From Embleya scabrispora DSM 41855 (GTDB taxonomy: Bacteria > Actinomycetota > Actinomycetes > Streptomycetales > Streptomycetaceae), in NCBI RefSeq assembly GCF_000372745.1, contig NZ_KB889563.1, forward strand, positions 81,185-145,184: a stretch of DNA of 64,000 nt. The letters run 5' to 3'. A program made the position numbers and the translations under genes. Shown piece after piece: positions 1-7,920 of the stretch. Within the stretch, counting starts at the first letter, position 1; the number at the start of each line of letters is the position of its first letter. The notes beneath the pieces were generated by a model. The model was not told where the DNA came from and searched no databases. It saw only the letters and a program-made list of their open reading frames with translations.

Positions 1-1
1 G

Positions 2-196
2 GGCATCGCGGTCGTCGTCATCAGCCACAGCGTCCCGTTCGTCTTCGATGTCGCCGACCGGATCATTGTCCTCCGACTGGGTTCGACCGCGGCCACCCTG
101 TCTCCCGCCGACACCACCCACGACGACATCGTCGCCGCCATCACCGGGGCCGTGGCGACGAACCCGACCACTCCCGGGGAACGTCATGACCCCTGA
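2..196 (+). CDS. sugar ABC transporter ATPase, C-terminal end (partial)
   Basis: This is the last 64 codons of an ABC-type ATPase whose start lies left of the window. The frame contains the H-loop (VISHS, near residue 8 of the visible part) and the D-A-D-R-I stretch that normally follows it. The same tail, with only a few substitutions, ends the complete ATPase on the other strand at 8973-9806, so the identification rests on that paralogue. The stop overlaps the permease start by 11 bases (186-196), which indicates translational coupling in an ATPase-permease-binding protein operon. It would energise sugar uptake from the cytoplasmic face of the membrane. Confidence 0.9.
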   Translation, partial: GIAVVVISHSVPFVFDVADRIIVLRLGSTAATLSPADTTHDDIVAAITGAVATNPTTPGERHDP

Positions 197-1247
197 CCTC
201 ACAACGGACCGCCCGGCGGCCACGCCGCGGGACGCGGGTGCGAACCGCAGCGAACAGGCCCGTCGTGTGTCGACCGTACTCACCGGGAACTGGGTGTTCC
301 TGGCGCTGGTGTTCCTTATGGCGTTCTTCGCCATCAAGGCCGGCAGCCCGTTCCTCAACACCGACAACTTCCGCAACATCCTGTTCAACGCCTCCGGCAC
401 CATGCTGCTCGCCGTCGGCACGGCCTACCTGATCATCGGCGGCCAACTCGACCTGTCCATCGGCTCCGTACTCGTCTTCAGCCAGGTGATCGGAGCCAAG
501 ACGATCGTGGCCCTCGGCGGCCCGGCGGCGTCCGGGTACCCCCACGCCACCATCGCGATCATCGTGGGCATGGCAGCGAGCATCGTCGTCGGTGCCGCGT
601 GGGGCCTGCTCAACGGCGTCCTGGTGACACGACTGAAGATCCCGTCGTTCATCATCACGCTCGGCACGCTCGGTATGGCGCTGGGGCTCGCCCAGGTCAT
701 CACCAAGGGCACCGACGTGACCGGGCTGCCACCGCAGATGGTGACGGGCCTCGGCATGCGGCAGGTGTTCGGCCTGCCCCTGCCCGCCTGGATCGCAGCC
801 GCCGTCGCCCTGGTCGCCGGACTCGTGCTCGCGAAGACCGGGTTCGGACGCCACACCTACGCGATCGGCTCCAACACCGAGGCGGCCCGCCGCAGCGGCA
901 TCAAGGTGGCGAGACACCAGATCACGCTGTTCATGATGATGGGCGCCCTCGCCGGCCTGGCCGGCGTGCTCGACGTCGCCCGCTACACGACCACGCAAGT
1001 AAGCGGCCACGGCAGCGACAACCTCGTCGCCATCGCGGCGGTCGTCATCGGTGGAGCGAGCCTCTTCGGCGGACGCGGCACGATGTTCGGGGCCGCGGTG
1101 GGCGTCATGATCCCCGCGGTACTCAACAACGGCCTGGTGATCATCAACGTCCAGCCGTTCTGGCAGACGGTCGCCATCGGCGCGATCCTCATCGTCGCGG
1201 TCGCGATCGACGACATCAAACGACGACAGCGCCTACACACGCGCTGA
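186..1247 (+). CDS. sugar ABC transporter permease (RbsC/AraH family)
   Basis: The protein is 353 aa, normal for RbsC-type permeases, with about eight to ten hydrophobic helices. It carries the family signature around AYLIIGGQLDLSIGSV and the conserved SFIITLGTLGM segment. The ATG at 186 is chosen because it overlaps the upstream ATPase stop and gives the usual short cytoplasmic N-terminus; an in-frame start further left would read through the ATPase gene. It is about as similar to the 7921-8976 permease as the binding proteins are to each other, so the two transporter sets are paralogues. The substrate is inferred to be a monosaccharide related to the sugar-acid genes nearby. Confidence 0.93.
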   Translation: MTPDLTTDRPAATPRDAGANRSEQARRVSTVLTGNWVFLALVFLMAFFAIKAGSPFLNTDNFRNILFNASGTMLLAVGTAYLIIGGQLDLSIGSVLVFSQVIGAKTIVALGGPAASGYPHATIAIIVGMAASIVVGAAWGLLNGVLVTRLKIPSFIITLGTLGMALGLAQVITKGTDVTGLPPQMVTGLGMRQVFGLPLPAWIAAAVALVAGLVLAKTGFGRHTYAIGSNTEAARRSGIKVARHQITLFMMMGALAGLAGVLDVARYTTTQVSGHGSDNLVAIAAVVIGGASLFGGRGTMFGAAVGVMIPAVLNNGLVIINVQPFWQTVAIGAILIVAVAIDDIKRRQRLHTR

Positions 1248-1305
1248 CACCGCGGCGCCCGGCAGTCCTCCGCCCCGCAAACCGCTCATCGGATCATCGG
1301 AGCAC

Positions 1306-2325
1306 ATGATGAACTCCACAACCCTGCGGACCTCCCTGGTGGCGGCCGCAGCAAGCCTTGCCCTCGTCCTGTCGGCCTGCTCGTCCGGCCACAGCGGCGA
1401 CCCCCCGAACCCCGGCGCCGCCACGGGGGGCGCCGGCACCTCCGCCTCGGGTAAGCACCACACGATCGCGTTCGTCCCCGGGTGCACGTGCGACCCGTAC
1501 TACTCGACGGAGACGGCCGGATTCCAGGCCGCAGCGAAGGCGGCGGGAGCCACGGCAATCGTGCAGGGGCCGGCGAACTTCCAGGCGTCGGAGCAGATTC
1601 CGGTGCTCCAGGCCGTCGTCCAAAAGAAGCCCGACGCGATCGTCATCGACCCGACCGACGCCACCGCGCTCGCCGCGCCCATCGAAGCGGCGATCGCGCG
1701 GGGCATCCCCGTCATGACCACCGGCAACAACGCCAGAACGGACAAGATCTTCACAGCGATCGCAGCCGGCTCGGTCAAGGGCGGCCGGCTCGGCGGACAG
1801 GAGCTGATCAAGCAGGCGCCGCAGGGCGGCGACGTCGTGTTCGTGCACATCAAACCCGGCATCACCTCGATCGATGACCGCGACAAGGGCTTCAAGCAGG
1901 CGTTCGGCGGCCAGACCGCCTACAACGTGCTGCCCGAGCTGTACGCGAGCCAGGACTCCGCCACCCAGGCCGCCGGACTCGTTCAGGCGGCGATCTCCGC
2001 CCACCCCCGCCTCGTTGCCATCTTCGCGTCCAACGTGATCACGGCGGAAGGCGCGGCCAACGCGGTACGGGCGGCGGGCAAGGCCGGCAGGATCGCCGTC
2101 GTCGGCTACGACGCCTCCGCTCAGGAGGTCACCCACCTGCGGGCGGGGAACCTGACGGCGCTGGTGTCGCAGAACCCCTACACCATCGGTCAGCTCGCGG
2201 TGCAGAACACCGTGAAGTACCTCGACGGGGACCGCTCGATCCCCAAGGACCAGCCCCTCGACCCGGTGATCGTCACCAAGGACAACCTCAACGACCCGGC
2301 GATCCAGAACACGCTGTACAAGTAG
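1306..2325 (+). CDS. sugar ABC transporter substrate-binding lipoprotein
   Basis: This is a 339-aa periplasmic-binding-protein-like domain of the ribose/xylose type (Peripla_BP_4). It starts with a lipoprotein signal: LALVLSAC places the lipidated Cys at about residue 25, followed by a Ser/Gly-rich linker. The mature protein opens with an unusual Cys-x-Cys motif (PGCTCDPYY) that is conserved in the paralogue at 6881-7870. The ATG at 1306 (or 1309) follows a CGGAG ribosome site. It is the third gene of the transporter set and sits 58 bases after the permease. Substrate not determinable from sequence. Confidence 0.93.
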   Translation: MMNSTTLRTSLVAAAASLALVLSACSSGHSGDPPNPGAATGGAGTSASGKHHTIAFVPGCTCDPYYSTETAGFQAAAKAAGATAIVQGPANFQASEQIPVLQAVVQKKPDAIVIDPTDATALAAPIEAAIARGIPVMTTGNNARTDKIFTAIAAGSVKGGRLGGQELIKQAPQGGDVVFVHIKPGITSIDDRDKGFKQAFGGQTAYNVLPELYASQDSATQAAGLVQAAISAHPRLVAIFASNVITAEGAANAVRAAGKAGRIAVVGYDASAQEVTHLRAGNLTALVSQNPYTIGQLAVQNTVKYLDGDRSIPKDQPLDPVIVTKDNLNDPAIQNTLYK

Positions 2326-2376
2326 CCGAGGCGGCCACGGGCTGCCGCCCCGATCGAGGTCGGCGGCCCGCCGGGG

Positions 2377-2766
2377 TCACTCCGCGGTGATGGACAGCCC
2401 GGTCGAAGAGCTGGTGATGGTGTGCCCGACGCCCTTGAACATCACTCCGGACAGGGTTCCGTTGAAGCCACGTGACACGGTGGCGTCCTGTAATGCCGTC
2501 TTCGAACCGTTCGGGGTGTAGCCGAACAGGTCGCTGATGATGACGTCGGCGAATTTGCCTCCGCAGATGCAGTAGTAGGTCATGACCAGCTCTGCGGGGA
2601 CCCCGACGGCCGGGACGGTCGAGGCGGCCCCGAAGACCAGCGCCCTCCCGAATCCGGTCTTGCCCGTCGACCAGGTCGTGGCGTCGCCGGTCGGGATCGC
2701 CGTCCCGGTGGTCGCCTCGGTGGTCGACGAGCCGGTGCCCTCGTCGAAGGGAAGGCGCAGGGTCAT
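2377..2766 (-). pseudogene. LamG-like (concanavalin-fold) C-terminal fragment, split from 2763-2972
   Basis: This 129-aa frame begins MTLRLPFDEGTGS and continues with TGKTGFGRALVFG, the spacing and wording of a LamG/concanavalin-like beta-sandwich. It has no signal peptide of its own. Its ATG overlaps the stop of the Tat-signal ORF upstream (ATGA, 2763-2766). I infer that the two frames are halves of one exported protein separated by a one-base shift, although reinitiation at the ATGA cannot be excluded. It is the last gene of the leftward sugar operon, so the intact protein might bind or act on the oligosaccharide that supplies the pathway. Confidence 0.55.
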
Positions 2767-2972
2767 GGCTTGACGCCACCCCGGAAGTTGCTGATGGCGG
2801 GCAGGTGCCGGAGAGTCGACGGCGCCGGCCAGTCGCTGGTCAGCGCATCCAGCGCCGGGACGCTTCCGGGAGCCGCGTTGGCCGGTGCGGCCGGAAGCAG
2901 CGGCGCGGCGAATGCGCCAACCGCCAGGGCTGACGACCACTTGAGAAACGTGCGACGACTTGCTTCGCTCAT
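2763..2972 (-). CDS. Tat-signal N-terminal half of an exported protein (69 aa)
   Basis: The ATG at 2972 has a good ribosome site (GGAGTCCTTGG). The protein starts with a twin-arginine signal: SRRTFLKW, then a hydrophobic stretch and an A-x-A cleavage site after about residue 34. Only about 35 residues remain after cleavage before a stop that overlaps the start of the LamG-like frame. This is too short for a folded Tat substrate, which supports the view that a frameshift separates it from 2377-2766. It lies 109 bases downstream of the kinase gene in the same direction. Confidence 0.7.
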   Translation of the reverse strand: MSEASRRTFLKWSSALAVGAFAAPLLPAAPANAAPGSVPALDALTSDWPAPSTLRHLPAISNFRGGVKP

Positions 2973-3081
2973 TCCAAGGACTCCTATGGGTCGGTTGCAA
3001 GGGACAGGGGCGTGGTCCTGGTCCGGTGCTCCCTGGTCGGCTTGTCGTGGTGCGCGTGCGGACCTCGGTCGGGCCGTGTGC

Positions 3082-4104
3082 TCAGAACAGGGCGGGTGAG
3101 TGGATTCCGGCGGCGGCGACTCGGGTCGCGGCCCATTGGTCGGGGGAGGCGGCGAGCAGAGCGGCGGTGAGTTCGGGGGATTGTGGGACGCCGTGGTCGC
3201 CGTGGCTGGTGAGGGCGGTGGCGGCGGTGATGTGGCCCAGGCGCAGGCGGGAGCGCTGGTCCAGGCCGCGCAGGGTCGCGGCGAGGTAGCCGGCGGCGAA
3301 CGCGTCGCCGGCGCCGGTGGGTTCGACGACCTCGACGAGGAGCGCGGGTTCACTGACGGTGGTGCCGTCCGCGTTCAGCGCGGTGACGTGGTGCTCGGAG
3401 TTCTTGACGACCACGGTCGCGGGGGCGGGGAACGCTGCCCGGATGGCGGCATCGCTGCCGAGGCCGAAGGCGGCTTCGGCCTCGTCGGCTCCGAGGAAGA
3501 GCAGGTCGGCGGCGTTGCCGAGTTCGAGCAGGACGGCCGGGTCGCGGTCGCGCCACAGGGCGGGTCGCCAGTTGAGGTCGAAGCTGACGGTGCGGCCGGG
3601 GCGGGGGGCGGTGAGCAGGGCCCGGATCAGGCCGAGGCAACTGTCGGAGAGTGCGGGGGTGATGCCCGACAGGTGCAGTAGTCGGGCGCCGGAAACGACC
3701 CGGTTGAACACGGGGTTGGTGAAGATGTCGGGGCCGAGGGCGGAGGCGGCGGAGCCGGTGCGGTAGTAGCGCATCCGGCTGTGCGGGTGGGTTTCCTTGA
3801 GGTAGAGGCCGGTCGGACGCAGGGGATCGACGGTGACGGCCGAGACATCGACCCCGCGTGCGGTGAGTTCGCTGGTGATGCGTCGGCCGAAGGCGTCGTC
3901 GCCGACGCGACTGATCCAGGCGGTGGTGATCCCGTGCCCGGCGAGGCCGCAGGCGACATTGGACTCGGCGCCGCCCACGCCGACCAAGAACTGTTCGACG
4001 GACTCGGTGGGGCCGGGGTGTCCGGGCAATAGGACGGCCATGGTCTCGCCGAGGCACACTGCTTGCGGGTTGGGAGCTGCCGGATCGGCGCCGGCGTAGA
4101 TCAT
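3082..4104 (-). CDS. kdgK: PfkB-family sugar kinase, 2-keto-3-deoxygluconate kinase type
   Basis: The protein is 340 aa and PfkB family: the N-terminal sugar-site block (VGVGGAESNVACGLAGHG) and the C-terminal anion-hole/catalytic motif (EPTGAGDAFAAGY) are both present, with the catalytic Asp in the second. The overall pattern (GETMAVLLP near the start, LKETHPHSRMRYYR in the middle) is that of KdgK rather than of fructokinase or ribokinase. KdgK phosphorylates 2-keto-3-deoxygluconate to KDPG. The ATG at 4104 gives the expected N-terminus. It lies in the operon with a dehydrogenase, lactonase and mutarotase-like gene, which fits a kinase step late in a modified Entner-Doudoroff route. Exact substrate unproven. 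Confidence 0.85.
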   Translation of the reverse strand: MIYAGADPAAPNPQAVCLGETMAVLLPGHPGPTESVEQFLVGVGGAESNVACGLAGHGITTAWISRVGDDAFGRRITSELTARGVDVSAVTVDPLRPTGLYLKETHPHSRMRYYRTGSAASALGPDIFTNPVFNRVVSGARLLHLSGITPALSDSCLGLIRALLTAPRPGRTVSFDLNWRPALWRDRDPAVLLELGNAADLLFLGADEAEAAFGLGSDAAIRAAFPAPATVVVKNSEHHVTALNADGTTVSEPALLVEVVEPTGAGDAFAAGYLAATLRGLDQRSRLRLGHITAATALTSHGDHGVPQSPELTAALLAASPDQWAATRVAAAGIHSPALF

Positions 4105-4166
4105 GGGCGTTGGTCCTTCGGTTCGGCCCGGTGCCGGGGGCGTCCGCGTGCGGGCGGCCGCCGGCT

Positions 4167-5117
4167 TCAGGGGAGGTCTGTGATGCTCAGGGTGATGTCG
4201 CTGGTCCAGGTGGTACCGGCCGGCAGGAGCGGTGGCCGGCCGCGGACGGGGCAGGCCGGGGAAGGGTCGCCGGGCAGGATGTTGGCGGGTTCGATGGCGA
4301 CCACGTAGGCGCGGCGGTACCAGGGGAAGCCGCTGCTCGCGTGGCATTCCTGCCAGAGCCAGGCATGGGGGAACACGGTGGTGTCCCATTCGAGCCGGAT
4401 GCCGAAGCCGGCGGTGGGGCTGTCGATGGTGTACCGGCCGGCGTCGAGGTCGGTGAGGCAGGCGAAGACGGACCGCCTGCTCCCGGGCCCGGGAACCTGC
4501 CGGAGATCGACCGTGCCGCCGTCGGCGGTGGGGACGAGCGGGAAGGTGGCCCGGGTGTCCGGCGGCAGGGTGTTGCCCGGCTGTTCGGCGTCGGTGAGCA
4601 CGGTGCGGGCGGGGGTGCTGATGGTGCAGTGCTCGTCGATGAACGGCGCACCGAATCCCGGGTGTTGGACCCACATGACGGGGACGGGTTCCTCGGCGGT
4701 GTTGTGGACGGTGTCGCGCACGCGTAGGGCTGGGCCGTCGAGGTGCAGGGTGCGCGTGAGCCGTAGGGGGGCGGTGATCAGCTCGGTGACCAGCTGGGCC
4801 CGGGAGTCGTCGGCGTCGCCCACGGACCAGGACACGGTCGCCGCCTCGCCGTGGTAGCCGTGGCGGACACCGTCGACGGTGCGTTCGTGGCCGGCATTGG
4901 GGACGAGTTGTTGCCAGCCGCCGCCGTACCGGGCGAGCCAGTCGACCCGGCTGTCGCCGGTGACGGGTGCGCCCGCGAGGTCGCGGCGTCCCCATGGGGC
5001 GCGGAAGAGGATGTCGATGCCGGTGGCGCGTTCGGTGATCGAGGTGATGTCGGCGCCCTTGTCGGGACGGACCTCCACCGAGAGCCGGTCGTTGTGCAAC
5101 CACAGGGAGGACGTCAT
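4167..5117 (-). CDS. aldose 1-epimerase-like protein (galactose-mutarotase fold)
   Basis: The protein is 316 aa, the usual size for the galactose-mutarotase / DUF4432 superfamily. Features that fit are RPDKGADITSI near the N-terminus, the WVQHPGFGAPF histidine block near residue 165 and the acidic YVVAIEPAN block near residue 280, where the catalytic Glu of aldose epimerases lies. It probably interconverts sugar anomers to supply the dehydrogenase at 6021-6791. The start at 5117 lies 6 bases after the stop of the SMP-30 gene upstream, so the two are translationally coupled. A non-catalytic or different sugar-binding role is possible. Confidence 0.75.
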   Translation of the reverse strand: MTSSLWLHNDRLSVEVRPDKGADITSITERATGIDILFRAPWGRRDLAGAPVTGDSRVDWLARYGGGWQQLVPNAGHERTVDGVRHGYHGEAATVSWSVGDADDSRAQLVTELITAPLRLTRTLHLDGPALRVRDTVHNTAEEPVPVMWVQHPGFGAPFIDEHCTISTPARTVLTDAEQPGNTLPPDTRATFPLVPTADGGTVDLRQVPGPGSRRSVFACLTDLDAGRYTIDSPTAGFGIRLEWDTTVFPHAWLWQECHASSGFPWYRRAYVVAIEPANILPGDPSPACPVRGRPPLLPAGTTWTSDITLSITDLP

Positions 5118-5123
5118 CGCCGG

Positions 5124-5987
5124 TCAGCCTCCGAACCGGGCGACGGGCAGGCCCCGTACGCCGAGGCCGCGGACGGCCAGGACGGAGCCTGCGGGGCCGA
5201 CAGGGTGGGGTCCGAGGCCCTCTCGGGCGGTGGTGACGTACAGGACGTCGAGGTCGGGGCCGCCGAAGGCGCAGGACGAGGGCTGGGCGACGGGCAGCGG
5301 GACTTCGCCGAGGAGGCGGCCGTCGGGGGCGACGCGGACGAGTCGGCCGCCGCCCCACATGGCGATCCACAGGCAGCCTTCGGCGTCGATCGCCATCCCG
5401 TCGGGTGCCCCGCCGCCGGAGGAAAAGCGTGCGAGGGTGCGGCGGTTGCCGAGGGCGAGCCGGTCGGGCGGAAGGTCGAAGGCGCCGACCTCCCGGGCGG
5501 CGGTGTCGATCAGGTAGAAGGTATGGCCGTCCGGGCTCCAGCCGAGCCCGTTGGGCTGGGTCAGGTCGTCGAGGACGTGATGGACCGTCCAGTCGGTGTC
5601 CAGGACGTGCAGAGCACCGCGCGCGGGGGCCAAGTCCAGGTCGCAGCTGCCGGCCCACAGTCGCCCGGCCGGGTCGCACTTGGCGTCGTTCATCCGGCGG
5701 CCGGGTGGCAGGACGGTACGGCGGGTGGTCCGGATGCCGTCGCGGCGGATGTCCATGAAGCCTTCAGCGGTGGCCGCGACGAATCCGCCGGAGCGTTTCG
5801 GGACGGCAGCGCCGACGAGGGTCGGCAGGATGGTGGTACGCGGGTGCGGCCGGGTGGGGTCGGCCGTGTGGATGGCGCCGTCGAGGATGTCCACCCAGGT
5901 CAGCTCGCTGGTGGCGGCGTCCCAGAACGGCCCCTCGCCCACCCTGGCGGTGCCCGGGACGGCGACGGTGATGTCGATGGCCAACAT
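5124..5987 (-). CDS. SMP-30/gluconolactonase family lactonase
   Basis: The protein is 287 aa with the six-bladed SMP-30 propeller pattern. The family's metal ligands can be recognised: Glu in VGEGPFWD (about residue 18), Asn in RRMNDAKCDPAGRLWAGS, Asn in TQPNGLGWSPDG and Asp in GAPDGMAIDAEGCLWIAMWGG. The family opens aldonolactones to aldonic acids. Here it would hydrolyse the lactone made by the SDR enzyme encoded immediately upstream (6021-6791, 33-base gap). Lactone identity cannot be told from sequence. Confidence 0.88.
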   Translation of the reverse strand: MLAIDITVAVPGTARVGEGPFWDAATSELTWVDILDGAIHTADPTRPHPRTTILPTLVGAAVPKRSGGFVAATAEGFMDIRRDGIRTTRRTVLPPGRRMNDAKCDPAGRLWAGSCDLDLAPARGALHVLDTDWTVHHVLDDLTQPNGLGWSPDGHTFYLIDTAAREVGAFDLPPDRLALGNRRTLARFSSGGGAPDGMAIDAEGCLWIAMWGGGRLVRVAPDGRLLGEVPLPVAQPSSCAFGGPDLDVLYVTTAREGLGPHPVGPAGSVLAVRGLGVRGLPVARFGG

Positions 5988-6020
5988 CGGTGCTCCGGTG
6001 GTTGGTTGGTATCGGCGGGG

Positions 6021-6791
6021 TCAGTCGGGAAGCGCGACGGCCACCTGGGCGAGCAGGCCGCCGTCGACGGGCAGCGCGATGCCGGTCACGAAGCTCGCGC
6101 GGTCGCTCGCGAGGAAGGCGATGGCCTCGGCGACCTCGTCGGGGCGGGCGACGCGGCCGAGCGGGTGGCTACGGCCCCAGGTCGCGATCAGCGATTCGGC
6201 CTTCGCGGGACTGCCCGCGAAGCCGGCGGCGGCAGTGCGCAGCATGGGGGTGTCGACGGAGCCGGGGCAGACGGTGTTGGCGCGTACTCCGTGCTGCGCT
6301 TCGTCGATGGCGATGGAGCGGGTGAGGGCGTTGAGAGCGCCCTTGCCGGCGGTGTAGGCGGCGACGTTCTTCTGGGTGACGAAGGCCTGGACGGACGAGA
6401 CGAGCACGATCGAACCCGCGCCGCAGGCGCGCAGGGCGGGCAGGGCGTGTTTGGCGGCGAGGAAGGCGCCCTCGACGTTGACCGCCATCACCTCCTGCCA
6501 GGTCGTGCGCGGGGTGTCGGCGGCGGTGCCGTAGCGCTGGATGCCGGCGCAGGCGACCAGGATGTCGAGTCCGCCGTGATGCCGGACGGCGTGCGCGACG
6601 GCGGCGGCGACCGAGGTCTCGTCGGTGACGTCGGTCTCGACATGGGTGATCGCGTCGTGGCCGGCCGCCTCCGGCGGTGTGACGGACGCGGACACCACCC
6701 GCGCGCCGCGGGAGGCCAGGAGTTCGGCCGCGGCCAGGCCGATGCCGCTGGAACCGCCGGTAACCAGTGCGGACTTGCCCTCGAATTCCAT
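6021..6791 (-). CDS. SDR-family NAD(P)-dependent sugar dehydrogenase
   Basis: This is a 256-aa classical short-chain dehydrogenase. The cofactor motif TGGSSGIG is at residues 11-18, the NAG-equivalent ACAGIQ is near 81, and the catalytic Ser (VLVSSVQ) and Tyr-x3-Lys (AAYTAGKGAL) are in place. The C-terminus has the typical SFVTGIALPVDGG. In this operon it most likely oxidises an aldose to its lactone, the substrate of the SMP-30 neighbour. Roles as an aldonate oxidoreductase cannot be ruled out. A GC-rich hairpin (6832-6858) separates it from the binding-protein gene upstream. Confidence 0.85.
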   Translation of the reverse strand: MEFEGKSALVTGGSSGIGLAAAELLASRGARVVSASVTPPEAAGHDAITHVETDVTDETSVAAAVAHAVRHHGGLDILVACAGIQRYGTAADTPRTTWQEVMAVNVEGAFLAAKHALPALRACGAGSIVLVSSVQAFVTQKNVAAYTAGKGALNALTRSIAIDEAQHGVRANTVCPGSVDTPMLRTAAAGFAGSPAKAESLIATWGRSHPLGRVARPDEVAEAIAFLASDRASFVTGIALPVDGGLLAQVAVALPD

Positions 6792-6831
6792 GGGTGTGCG
6801 GTCCTTCTGCGTGGAGACTGCGGGAGGAGGC

Positions 6832-6858
6832 CCCGGGGCCGACGGGGGCGGCCCCGGG
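6832..6858 (-). terminator. stem-loop downstream of the binding-protein gene
   Basis: A perfect 10-bp inverted repeat (CCCGGGGCCG / CGGCCCCGGG) with a 7-base G-rich loop lies 22 bases after the stop of the 6881-7870 binding-protein gene, and no T-run follows. Such intercistronic hairpins after binding-protein genes are known to stabilise the upstream mRNA and give partial termination. I infer the same role here, so that binding protein is made in excess over the enzymes downstream. Confidence 0.6.
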
Positions 6859-6880
6859 ACGAGGCGCGGGAGGCGCGGAG

Positions 6881-7870
6881 TTACTTGTACAGGGCCGTCT
6901 GCGAGGCCGGGTCGTCCAGGTTGTCCTTGGTGATGACCAGCGGGACGAGCGGCTGATCCTTGGGGATGTTGTGGTCGCCCCCGAGGTACTTCAGCGTGTT
7001 CTCCACGGCCAACTGGCCTATCTGGTACGGGTTTTGGGAGACGAGGGCGGTGAGGGTGCCGTCCCTGAGGTGGGTGGCCTCCTGCGGGCTCGCGTCGTAG
7101 CCGACCACGGCGATCCTGCCGGTCTTGCCGGCGGCCTTGACGGCGTTGGCCGCGCCCTCGGCGGTGATGACGTTCGAGGCGAAGATGGCGACCAGGTCGG
7201 GATTGGCGGTGATGGCGGACTGCACCAGGCCGGCGGCCTGCGTGGCGGAGTCGTTGCCGGCGTAAAGGTTGGCCAGCACCTTGTAGTTGGACTGACCCGC
7301 GAAGGCCTCCCGGTAGCCCTTCTCGCGATCGTCGATGGAGCTGATGCCCGGCTTGATGTGCACGAACACCACCTTGCCGCCTTCGGGCTTCTGCTTCATG
7401 AGCTCCTGGGCGCCGAGCGTGCCGCCCTTGGTGGAGCTGGCCGCGACGGCGGTGAAGATTTTGTCGCTGTTGACGTTGTTTCCGGTCGTCATCACCGGGA
7501 TGCCCTTGGCGACCACCACGGCGATGGGGGCGGCGAGCGCGGTGGCGTCGGTCGGGTCGATGACGATGGCGTCCGGCTTCTTCTGGGCGACCGCCTGGAG
7601 GACGGGGATCTGCTCGGACGCCTGGAAGTTGGCCGGGCCCTGCACGATCGCGGTGGCACCGGCCGCCTTGGCCGCGGCCTTGAAGCCTTCGATCTCGGTC
7701 GAGTAGTACGGGTCGCAGGTGCAGCCGGGGATGAAGGCGATGGTGCGGTGCTTGCCGGAGCCGCCGCTGTTCCCGCCGGCGGGGGTGCTGGAGGAGGAAC
7801 AGGCCGACAGGACGAGGGCGGTGGCCGTGGCGGTGGCCGCCAGCGCGGCTCGGGTGGTTCTGCGGGACAT
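6881..7870 (-). CDS. sugar ABC transporter substrate-binding lipoprotein (paralogue 2)
   Basis: This is a 329-aa Peripla_BP_4-type protein with a lipobox (ALVLSAC, Cys at about residue 24). It is strongly similar along its whole mature length to 1306-2325, including the Cys-x-Cys block PGCTCDPYY and the C-terminal ALYK. The ATG at 7870 gives a normal lipoprotein signal. It follows the permease by 50 bases in an ATPase-permease-binding protein operon. The divergent GntR gene and the sugar-acid enzymes downstream tie this copy to the pathway more firmly than copy 1. Confidence 0.93.
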   Translation of the reverse strand: MSRRTTRAALAATATATALVLSACSSSSTPAGGNSGGSGKHRTIAFIPGCTCDPYYSTEIEGFKAAAKAAGATAIVQGPANFQASEQIPVLQAVAQKKPDAIVIDPTDATALAAPIAVVVAKGIPVMTTGNNVNSDKIFTAVAASSTKGGTLGAQELMKQKPEGGKVVFVHIKPGISSIDDREKGYREAFAGQSNYKVLANLYAGNDSATQAAGLVQSAITANPDLVAIFASNVITAEGAANAVKAAGKTGRIAVVGYDASPQEATHLRDGTLTALVSQNPYQIGQLAVENTLKYLGGDHNIPKDQPLVPLVITKDNLDDPASQTALYK

Positions 7871-7920
7871 GGGGTGATCCGTTCCTTGTGTGCGGCGGAG
7901 CTCCGCGATGCTGCGAGGGG

